Of a stretch of 64,000 nt of DNA, positions 51,205 through 58,757 are shown in pieces; position 1 is the stretch's first letter, and each line of letters opens with the position of its first letter. Source of the DNA: JAJPKK01 sp963800215 (lineage in GTDB: Bacteria; Pseudomonadota; Alphaproteobacteria; Rhizobiales; Xanthobacteraceae); NCBI GenBank assembly GCA_963800215.1, contig CAWCZY010000010.1:186001-250000 (forward strand). Reading direction: 5' to 3'. The notes beneath the pieces are model-generated. The model made no database searches. It was not told the origin of the DNA and saw only the letters and a list, made by a program, of their open reading frames with translations. The position numbers and the translations under genes were made by a program.

Positions 51205-52759
51205 GTGCATCCCGCCGCGTGCGCCCGATCACCCTGTCTGATCGCCGCGCTCGGCGGCGAAGGCGGCGGCGTGCTGACCGACTGGATCATCGCGGCGGCG
51301 GCGAGCCCGGCTTGCCGGTGCAGAGCACCTCGATCCCCGGCGTCGCCCAGCGCACCGGCGCCACCACCTATTACATCGAGATGTTCCCGGTGCCGTCCGC
51401 GCGAACTCGGCGGGCAAGCGCCCGGTGCTGGCGCTCGTCGCCCGGCGTCGGCGATGTCGACATCGTGGTGGCGAGCGAACTGCTGGAAGCCGGCCGCGCC
51501 GTGGCGGCCGGCTTCGTCACGCCCGACCGCACGCTGTGATCGCCTCCACCCAGCCGCTCCTATGCCATGGCCGAGAAGATCGCCATGGGCGACGGCCGCT
51601 TCGATCCGGACAAGCTTGTCGAGCGCGGTCGAGGAGCATGCGCGCGAGCGGTGCTGTTCGACATGGACGCCGCTCGCCAGGGGGCCGGCGCCATGATCAA
51701 CGCGGTGATGCTGGGCGCCATCGCCGCCTCGGGGCGCCTGCCGGTGCCGGTCGAGGCGTTCGAGGCCGCGATCCGCGCCGACGGCAAGGCGGTCGAGGCA
51801 AATTTGCGCGGCTTCGCGCGCGGGGCTCGCCGCCGCCCGGCAGGGCGCGGCCACGCCGGCCGGCGATGCGGCCGCCAAGACGCCCTGCCGCCGCCGCGGA
51901 GACCCTCGCTCGATCTCGAAGCCCAGGCGTCGCTGCTTGCGCCGGCGCCGCCGACATCGTCGTCGAGGGCGTGCGCCGGCTCGCGGCCTATCAGGACCTC
52001 GCCTACGCCCGGCTCTATCTCGACCGGCTGCGCCGATCGCGCAAGCCGATGCCGCGCGCCCAGGCGGAAGGACGGCTGCTCGCGCGAGATCGCGCGCCAT
52101 CTCGCGGTGCGCATGTCCTACGAGGATGTGGTCCGCGTCGCGCAGGCCAAGATCGCGCCGGCGCGCATGCGCGCGCATCGTCGCGAAGATGGGCGCCAAG
52201 CCCGGCGAGCCGGTCGCGATCGTCGAATTCCTCAAGCCCGGCATCGAGGAGATCTGCCAGCTCCTGCCGCCCCGGCTCGCCACCGCGATCCTGCGCCTCG
52301 CCGAACGCCGCGGCTGGACCGGCCGCTTCTATTGGGGCATGGAGATCAACACCACCTCGGTCACCGGCTATCTGCGATTCCTGATGCTCGCCAAGCTGCG
52401 CCGGTTGCGGCCGCGCAGCTACCGCTATCGCGCAGGAGCAGGCGGCGATCGAAGCCTGGCTCGGGCTGATCGTCGCGGCGGCGGCGAGGTCCGCGCGCGC
52501 TGGCGCTCGAAATCGCCGAATGCGCGCGGCTGATCAAGGGCTATGGCGACACTTGGAAGCGCGGCGCGGCGAACTATGCCGACATCGAGGCGCGGGTGAT
52601 CCGTCCCGTGCTGGCCGGCGACGATCGCGGTCGGCGCGCGGGATCGATGCGATCGCCAGCGCCCGCACCGCCGCCCTGGTCGATCCCGAAGGCGAAAGCC
52701 TCGCCCGATGCCTCGCCGACATCGAGCGCAGCCCGGACCTCGGCATCGCGGCGGAGTGA
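51205..52759 (+). pseudogene. iorB: Indolepyruvate oxidoreductase beta subunit with DUF6537-like C-terminus (iorB), many frameshifts
   Basis: Pieces in three frames: IAALGGEGGGVLTDWIIAAA, GLPVQSTSIPGVAQRTGATT, DVDIVVASELLEAGRAVAAG, MINAVMLGAIAASGRLPVPV, then a long C-terminal part (MGAKPGEPVAIVEFLKPGIE, WTGRFYWGMEINTTSVTGYL, ARLIKGYGDTWKRGAANYAD). It ends at SPDLGIAAE. The order is that of the IorB/DUF6537 fusion in rhizobia. More than eight single-base shifts occur. The start near 51205 is an estimate: VRPITL then LIAALGG would be restored by deleting one T near 51237. Confidence 0.65.
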
Positions 52760-52880
52760 GCGCCTTGACAGCGGGGGCCCGGCCATGCCCCTTCCCGCGC
52801 AAGCTTGCCTGCTCCCACCGCAACACCCGGCCGCAGTTCAAATCCGCCGCGGCTGCCACCCCGATCCGGAGGAACCGCTC

Positions 52881-53901
52881 ATGCGCATCGACGCATACAC
52901 CCATTTCATCCCGAAGAAGTTCTTCGACGCGGTGGACAAGATGCCGGGCGCCGGCAAGGACATCGGCAAGCGCATGCGCGGCGTGCCCTGCGTCTACGAC
53001 CTCGACGAGCGCCGCCGCGTCGTCGGCTTGTTTCCGGACTATGCGCAGATTCTGTCCTACCCGATGCCGCCGCTGGAAAACTTTGCGGCGCCCCGATCAG
53101 GTCGACGATCTCTGCAAGATGATCAATGACGGCTTCGCCGACATCGTCGAGGCGCATCGCGACCAGTTTCCCGGCTTCGTCGCCCAGGTTTCGCTCGCCT
53201 CGCCGGCCGGCGCGGTGAAGGAAGCGACGCGCGCCATCAACGATCTCGGCGCCTGCGGCGTGCAGATTTACACCAACGTCAACGGCACGCCGATCGACCG
53301 CCCGCAATACGAGGAGTTCTGGGCGGCCATGGAAAAGATCGGCAAGCCGGTCTGGATCCACCCGGCGCGAACGGCAGAGCGCCCCGACTATGTGGACGAG
53401 AAGAAATCGCTCTACGAAATCTGGTGGACCTTCGGGTGGTCCTACGAGACCGCCAGCGCCATGGCCCGCCTGGTGTTCTCCAAGACCATCGACCGCCACC
53501 CCGACCTCAAGCTCATCGTCCACCATTTCGGCGGCATCGTGCCGATCCTCGAAGGCCGCATCGGCCCGGGCTGGGACCAGCTCGGCGCGCGGACCTCCGA
53601 CGAGGATTATGTCACCCTGCGCAAGAGCCTGAAGAAGCGCCCGCTCGACTACTTCAAGCAGAATTTCTACGCCGACACCGCCGTATTCGGCGCCGACGCC
53701 GCCACCGTCTGCGGCCTCGCCTTCTATCCCATCGAAAAGGTGGTGTTCGCCTCGGACTGCCCGTTCGATCCGGAAAAGGGCACCGGCTATATCCGGGAGA
53801 CGCTGCGGATCCTGGAGTTGCTCGATCTGGCGAAGGACGTGAAGGAGAAGATTTATTACAAGAATTTGGAGGGGATTACGGGGAAGACGTTCGTGAAGTG
53901 A
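52881..53901 (+). CDS. Amidohydrolase_2 (ACMSD-like) family protein, one frameshift
   Basis: About 339 residues when joined. The start RIDAYTHFIPKKFFDAVDKM (CGGAGGAACCG upstream) has T-H-F in place of the usual H-x-H. After LENFAAP one surplus C in 53091-53094 shifts the frame; DQVDDLCKMINDGFADIVEA continues. KPVWIHPART, LKLIVHHFGGIVPILEGRIG and VVFASDCPFDPEKGTGYIRE are family metal-site and end motifs. Relatives decarboxylate or hydrolyse aromatic acids. It follows iorB by 121 bp. Confidence 0.8.
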
Positions 53902-53921
53902 GGGGTGGAAATCCATTTACT

Positions 53922-53982
53922 CCGTCATCACCGGGCTCGTCCCGGTGATCTCGATCAACAGGGCACGGCCGTCCCAAACGCC
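53922..53982 (+). repeat. Left terminal inverted repeat flanking the GIY-YIG gene
   Basis: The REP-like arm (GTCATCACCGGGCTCGTCCC then GGTGATCTCGAT) plus about 28 bp of CAACAGGGCACGGCCGTCCC and AAACGCC. Its reverse complement recurs at 54339-54400 with roughly 80% identity over about 60 bp. The same arm without the CAGGGCACGGCCG extension occurs at 22227-22355. Confidence 0.8.
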
Positions 53983-54029
53983 ACGGCCCACCTTGTCCCG
54001 GAGCGTCCTTATTTTCTACAATTCCCCAC

Positions 54030-54323
54030 GTGAAACAATTCTACGTCTACATCCTGGCCAGCCGGCCCGGCGGCGCGCTCTATGTCGGCGTCACCAACGA
54101 TCTCGTCCGTCGCGTCTACGAGCACCGGCAAAAGTCGGCACCAAGTCACAGCAAACGCTATCACATCGAACGCCTCGTCTATTTCGAAGTCTACGACACT
54201 GCCGCGCTCGCAATTCAACGCGAGAAGAATATCAAACACTGGCCGCGGGCATGGAAGACCAACCTCATTGGGCAAACGAACCCAACGTGGCGCGACTTGT
54301 ATGATGACATCGCGCTGCCGTGA
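54030..54323 (+). CDS. GIY-YIG nuclease family protein
   Basis: 97 residues, a single-domain GIY-YIG endonuclease of the YhbQ/UPF0213 type. YVYILAS (residues 5-11), ALYVGVTNDL (YVG at 18-20), the catalytic arginine in LVRRVYEHR (27-28) and the metal-binding Glu65 (QREKNIKHW) are present, so it looks active. WRDLYDDI ends the domain. It is bounded on both sides by about 60-bp inverted repeats of a dispersed REP-like family. Cellular role of this group is unclear; the setting suggests a mobile or REPIN-type element. Confidence 0.88.
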   Translation: MKQFYVYILASRPGGALYVGVTNDLVRRVYEHRQKSAPSHSKRYHIERLVYFEVYDTAALAIQREKNIKHWPRAWKTNLIGQTNPTWRDLYDDIALP

Positions 54324-54338
54324 TTGGGCAATGTGCAC

Positions 54339-54400
54339 CGGTGTCTGGCGCGGCCGTGCCCTGGTAATCGAGATCGCCGGGACAAGCCCGGCGATGACGG
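54339..54400 (-). repeat. Right terminal inverted repeat flanking the GIY-YIG gene
   Basis: On the minus strand it reads CCGTCATCGCCGGGCTTGTC then CCGGCGATCTCGATTACCAG and GGCACGGCCGCGCCAGACAC. Compared with the left copy it differs at scattered single positions, several of them paired changes that keep the inner hairpin (for example ATCACCGGG/CCCGGTGAT against ATCGCCGGG/CCCGGCGAT). Confidence 0.8.
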
Positions 54401-54401
54401 A

Positions 54402-54468
54402 GTGGGTTGGGGGTTGGGGGTTACGGGTTGGGGGTTACGGGTTGGGGGTTACGGGTTAGGGGTTACGG
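54402..54468 (+). repeat. G-rich minisatellite (GGGTTGGGGGTTAC unit)
   Basis: About four to five tandem 14-bp units, GGGTTGGGGGTTAC, some with point changes (one GGGTTAGGGGTTAC, a short first unit). The G runs on the plus strand could form a quadruplex. It lies 51 bp before the mutS start. Confidence 0.9.
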
Positions 54469-54518
54469 AGTGCGGAGGGGGTTATTGACTTACCCCCCGT
54501 CTCCTCTAGCGTCGCGCC

Positions 54519-57242
54519 ATGGATGCGACGCCGCTGCCCCCTGACGCGCCGCCCGCCGCGGCGGGCGAGGAGCATCGCGTCACGCCGCTGATGGAGCAGT
54601 ACGTCGAGATCAAGGCCGCCAATCCGGACTGCCTGCTGTTCTACCGGATGGGCGACTTCTACGAGCTGTTCTTCGCCGATGCGGAGGTGGCGAGCCGCGC
54701 GCTCGGCATCGTGCTCACCAAGCGCGGCAAGCACCGCGGCCAGGACATCCCCATGTGCGGCGTGCCGATCGAGCGCGCCGACGAATATCTGCATCGGCTC
54801 ATCGCGCTGGGTCACCGGGTCGCGGTGTGCGAGCAGACCGAGGATCCCGCCGAGGCGAGGAAGCGCGGCGGCAAGAGCATCGTTCGCCGCGACGTCGTGC
54901 GCCTGGTGACGCCGGGCACCCTGACCGAGGATTCCCTCCTCGACGCCAGGCGCAACAATTACCTGGTCGCGATCGCGCGCGCCAAGCCGTCGGCGGAGGG
55001 GGACAGCCGTTTCGCGCTCGCCTTCCTCGACATCTCCACCGGCGAGTTCCGCCTCACCGAGTGCGACCGCACCGGCCTCCCGGCCGAACTCGCCCGCCTC
55101 GAGCCCGGCGAGATCATCGTGTCCGACGCGCTCTACGGCGACGGCGAAGTGGCGCCGCTGCTGCGCGCGCTGCCGGTGACGCCGCTCGGGCGCGACGTGT
55201 TCGACGGTGCCAGCGCCGAGCGCCGGCTCGCCAACTATTTCGCGGTCGCGACCACCGACGCGTTCGGGGCGCTGTCGCGGCTGGAGCTGACCGCGGCCGC
55301 CGCCTGCATCACCTATGTGGAGCGCACCCAGATCGGCAAGCGGCCGCCGCTGTCGCCGCCGAGCCGGGAGGCCGCCGGCGCGACCCTCGCCATCGACGCG
55401 GCGACCCGGACCAACCTGGAGCTGATGCGCACCCAGACCGGCGAGCGCCGCGGCTCGCTGATCGGTGCCATCGATCGCACCGTCACGGTCGCCGGCGCGC
55501 GGCTGTTGTCGCAGCGCCTCGCCGCCCCGCTCACCGACCCAGGCGCGATCGGGCGCCGGCTCGACGCGGTCGAGCTGTTCGCGGCCGATGCCCTGCTGCG
55601 CGCCGATGTCCGCGCGCGGCTCGCCGCCGCTCCCGATCTCGCCCGCGCGCTGGCGCGGCTGGTGGTCGCGCGCGGCGGCCCGCGCGATCTCGCCGCCATC
55701 CGGGACGGCCTGCACGCCGCGGCGCAATTGCGCGCGCGGCTCGCGGTGACGCCCGCCGTCGCCGACATCATCGATGCCATGGCCGCGCTGCAGCGGCCGG
55801 ACCCCGCCATCGCCGCGGAGCTTGCCGCGGCGCTGGGCGAAGACCTCCCGCTGTTCAAGCGCGACGGCGGCTTCGTCGGGCCGCAATACGACGCGGCGCT
55901 CGACGAGACCCGCGCGCTGCGCGACGAATCCCGCCGGGTCGTCGCGGCGCTGCAGGCCCGCTATGCCGACGACACCCAGGTCAAGTCGCTCAAGATCCGG
56001 CACAACAACGTGCTCGGCTACTTCGTCGAGGTCACCGCGCAGCACGGCGACAAGCTCCTGGCTCCGCCTTGGAACGCGACCTTCATCCACCGCCAGACGC
56101 TGGCGGGACAGGTCCGCTTCACCTCGACGGAGCTCGGCGCGCTCGAAGCCAGGATCGCCAACGCCGCGGACCGCGCGCTGGGCCTGGAGCTGGAGATTTT
56201 CGAGCGCCTCGCCGCCCGCGTGGTCGCGGCGGCCGACGGCATCAAGGCCGCCGCCCAGGCGCTCGCCGCGATCGATGTCGCGTCCGCGCTGGCGACGCTC
56301 GCGGTCGAGCGCGCCTATGTGCGCCCGGAGGTCGACGCCAGCCGCGATTTCGTCATCGTGGGCGGTCGCCATCCCGTGGTCGAGCAGGCGCTGGCGCGCG
56401 ACAGCGGGCCGTTCGTCGCCAATGATTGCGACCTGTCGCCGCCGCAGGCGGGCGCCGCCGGGCGCATCTATCTCATCACCGGGCCCAACATGGCGGGCAA
56501 GTCGACCTATCTGCGCCAGAACGCGCTGATCGCTGTGCTCGCGCAGATCGGCAGCTTCGTGCCGGCGAGACGAGCGCGGATCGGCATCGTCGACCGCCTG
56601 TTCTCGCGCGTCGGCGCGGCCGACGATCTCGCCCGCGGCCGCTCCACCTTCATGGTGGAGATGGTGGAGACCGCAGCCATCCTCAACCAGGCCGGCGAGC
56701 GCTCGCTCGTCATCCTCGACGAGATCGGGCGCGGCACCGCGACCTTCGACGGCCTGTCGATCGCGTGGGCGGCGATCGAGCACCTGCACGAGCAGAACCG
56801 CTGCCGCGCGCTGTTTGCGACCCATTTCCACGAATTGACCGCGCTCGCGGCCAAGCTGCCGCGGCTGTTCAATGCCACGGTGCGGGTGAAGGAGTGGCAG
56901 GGCGACGTGGTGTTCCTGCACGAGGTGGTGCCGGGTGCGGCCGACCGCTCCTACGGCATCCAGGTCGCCAAGCTCGCGGGGTTGCCGGGCAAGGTGATCG
57001 AGCGGGCGAAGCTGGTGCTGGCGGAGCTGGAAGCCGAGGACCGGATGTCGCCGGCGCGCCATCTCATCGACGACCTTCCGCTGTTCAGCGCCGCCGCCCG
57101 CAGCGCGGTTGCGCCGTCGGCCGATCCCGCCATCGAGGCGGTGATGGAGGCGCTCGCCGCGCTTCATCCCGACGAGATGTCGCCGCGCCAGGCGATGGAG
57201 GCGCTCTACGCCCTCAAGCTCCTGGCGAAGCCGCGGAATTGA
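54519..57242 (+). CDS. mutS: DNA mismatch repair protein MutS
   Basis: 907 residues, full length for the family. The mismatch-recognition motif is in YRMGDFYELFFADAEVASRA (Phe-x-Glu), followed by connector, lever and clamp domains. The ATPase has GPNMAGKSTYLRQ, the STFMVEMVETA signature, LDEIGRGTATFDGLSIAWA and FATHFHEL. The C-terminal dimerisation helix (PRQAMEALYALKLL) is present. It binds mismatches and recruits MutL. The stop lies 29 bases inside the convergent membrane-protein gene. The G-rich minisatellite is in its leader. Confidence 0.97.
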   Translation: MDATPLPPDAPPAAAGEEHRVTPLMEQYVEIKAANPDCLLFYRMGDFYELFFADAEVASRALGIVLTKRGKHRGQDIPMCGVPIERADEYLHRLIALGHRVAVCEQTEDPAEARKRGGKSIVRRDVVRLVTPGTLTEDSLLDARRNNYLVAIARAKPSAEGDSRFALAFLDISTGEFRLTECDRTGLPAELARLEPGEIIVSDALYGDGEVAPLLRALPVTPLGRDVFDGASAERRLANYFAVATTDAFGALSRLELTAAAACITYVERTQIGKRPPLSPPSREAAGATLAIDAATRTNLELMRTQTGERRGSLIGAIDRTVTVAGARLLSQRLAAPLTDPGAIGRRLDAVELFAADALLRADVRARLAAAPDLARALARLVVARGGPRDLAAIRDGLHAAAQLRARLAVTPAVADIIDAMAALQRPDPAIAAELAAALGEDLPLFKRDGGFVGPQYDAALDETRALRDESRRVVAALQARYADDTQVKSLKIRHNNVLGYFVEVTAQHGDKLLAPPWNATFIHRQTLAGQVRFTSTELGALEARIANAADRALGLELEIFERLAARVVAAADGIKAAAQALAAIDVASALATLAVERAYVRPEVDASRDFVIVGGRHPVVEQALARDSGPFVANDCDLSPPQAGAAGRIYLITGPNMAGKSTYLRQNALIAVLAQIGSFVPARRARIGIVDRLFSRVGAADDLARGRSTFMVEMVETAAILNQAGERSLVILDEIGRGTATFDGLSIAWAAIEHLHEQNRCRALFATHFHELTALAAKLPRLFNATVRVKEWQGDVVFLHEVVPGAADRSYGIQVAKLAGLPGKVIERAKLVLAELEAEDRMSPARHLIDDLPLFSAAARSAVAPSADPAIEAVMEALAALHPDEMSPRQAMEALYALKLLAKPRN

Positions 57243-58047
57243 GCGCGGCCGTGCGCGCCGCGTGGCCGGCGCGGCGGAGCATGAAAATGATGATGTTGCA
57301 TACGATCGAAACCGCGAGCGCGCTCGCCAGCGCGAGCGGAGCGCCGAACGGCACCGCGGCGAGGTGAAGCGTCAGGATTGCGAGGGCGAACCCGACCAGC
57401 CCCCACATGGCGTTGGCGATGATGGCCGCGGTGGCGGCGCCGCCGATGCGCGGATGCAGGATCAGCATGATGCTCAGCATCACGATCGGGAACACCGCGA
57501 AGATGCCGGCGAGCACCGGGCCGACGCTGTCACCCAGCGTGACCACGGTGCCGACCAGCGCGGCCACCAGCGTGGCGCGCAGCGGAATGTCGAACCACCG
57601 CCTGGTGATGACGGGCATCCGCACATGCAGATAGCGCTGCGCCAGCGGTACGCAGGCGCCATAGGTCGCGACATTGAGAAGGATGGCCCCGGGCACCGAC
57701 CAAGTGACGGCGCGGATGGCGAGCGCGCAGGCGATCCAGGTTCCGACCGCCGCCGTGATGGTGACCGCGAACGAGCGCCGCTGCGCCGCCACCACATAGG
57801 CCATGCCGAAAATGCCGGACGCCGCATGGGACGCGAGGCTGGTCACGGTGCTGTCGGCGATGAAGGCGGCGCCGTGATCGATCGCGAGCAGGATATAGGC
57901 CGGCCCGGCCCCGATCGGCAGCGTCACCACCATGGCGCCGACCAGCGCGCCGGCGCGTTCGGCGACGAACGACGCGGTGACCACGAACGCCGCCGCGACC
58001 GCCATCTTGATCGCGAGCACGAGAAGGAACCAGAGGTCGGGAGACAT
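57214..58047 (-). CDS. Multi-pass membrane protein of unknown function
   Basis: 277 residues with about eight to nine hydrophobic segments and an N-terminal one (LWFLLVLAIKMAVAAAFVVT). A cytosolic or periplasmic loop with HVRMPVITRRWFDIPLRATL lies near the centre. ERAGALVGAMVVTLPIGAGP and HAASGIFGMAYVVAAQRRSF recall a small-membrane-protein family common beside mutS in alphaproteobacteria. No transporter family can be named. The 3' end overlaps mutS by 29 bp. Confidence 0.75.
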   Translation of the reverse strand: MSPDLWFLLVLAIKMAVAAAFVVTASFVAERAGALVGAMVVTLPIGAGPAYILLAIDHGAAFIADSTVTSLASHAASGIFGMAYVVAAQRRSFAVTITAAVGTWIACALAIRAVTWSVPGAILLNVATYGACVPLAQRYLHVRMPVITRRWFDIPLRATLVAALVGTVVTLGDSVGPVLAGIFAVFPIVMLSIMLILHPRIGGAATAAIIANAMWGLVGFALAILTLHLAAVPFGAPLALASALAVSIVCNIIIFMLRRAGHAARTAALNSAASPGA

Positions 58048-58149
58048 TGGCTGGAATGCTGCACGCCCGGGGAGGAAGGATTTCTACTACCGATGCATCC
58101 TGCGATCTATGTCCGCGCGCACATGCATCGACGGTCGGCCCTTTCTTTC

Positions 58150-58250
58150 GCTCCCCGTCTTCGGGGAGGATTAGGGTGGGGTCTGCCTCAACCACGCACC
58201 GTGCTCGTGAGAAAGGCGCCACCTCGGCCCTCCCCGGAGACGGGGAGGGA
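58150..58250. repeat. Inverted pair of CTCCCC-GTCTTC-GGGGAG repeats
   Basis: Left unit GCTCCCCGTCTTCGGGGAGG with ATTAGGGTGGGG and right unit CTCGGCCCTCCCCGGAGACG with GGGAGGG face each other. It is the same family as the pair at 29565-29672. It fills the gap between a membrane-protein gene and a small exported gene, both on the minus strand. Confidence 0.78.
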
Positions 58251-58259
58251 GATAGAGAC

Positions 58260-58565
58260 TCACTGCGCGCGCGGCCGCGGCCGGTGAATAAAGCGGACTT
58301 CTACGTTGCCGCGCCGCGGCAGCCCCGAAGTGGAGTAGTAGAGATTGGGCAGGCATTCCCCGCGCACGTTGCAGCGCGGATAACCGTAAAGGCCCGGCCG
58401 CACATAGGTGAAGTCGTAGGGCCCGTAATTATGGACGTAATCGCAGTACGGAAAGCACTCCACCGCCAGCGCACTGCCGGCGCCGCAGAACCAGAGACAA
58501 AATACGGCGAACAAACGCCGGGAGCTTCGGACGATGGATGGGCTGGACTTCAACTCGGCCGACAT
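58260..58565 (-). CDS. Small exported Cys/Tyr-rich protein (101 aa)
   Basis: From the ATG at 58565 (GGGGGAGA upstream; an ATG two codons earlier is close to that site). A hydrophobic segment (RRLFAVFCLWFCGAGSALAV) forms a signal peptide. The mature part has CFPYCDY, RCNVRGEC and several Tyr/Pro residues, so two disulfides are possible. The end (FIHRPRPRAQ) is basic. The frame continues upstream only as a mirror of glnD. No known family. Confidence 0.6.
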   Translation of the reverse strand: MSAELKSSPSIVRSSRRLFAVFCLWFCGAGSALAVECFPYCDYVHNYGPYDFTYVRPGLYGYPRCNVRGECLPNLYYSTSGLPRRGNVEVRFIHRPRPRAQ

Positions 58566-58757
58566 GCGCATTCTCCCCCTGCGCCCGCGTGGGCGCCCCC
58601 AAGGATTTGACCCGCCCATCCTAACGCACGATCGCTGACAATTGCACACTTTTCGAACCGGCCGCCGCCCCCTGTCGCGGCCGGCGGAGGCCACGCCCGC
58701 GAAAGCGGCGCCACGACGACCGTGACACGGCGTTCCGTCTCGGCTATCGAATGCGGC

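Noticed and set aside
54402..54468. Tandem repeat as a CRISPR array
   Set aside because: Units are 14 bp and contiguous with no unique spacers, and no cas gene is present.
54456..57167. 903-codon minus-strand frame opposite mutS
   Set aside because: Fully antisense to an unambiguous full-length mutS, with no recognisable protein features.
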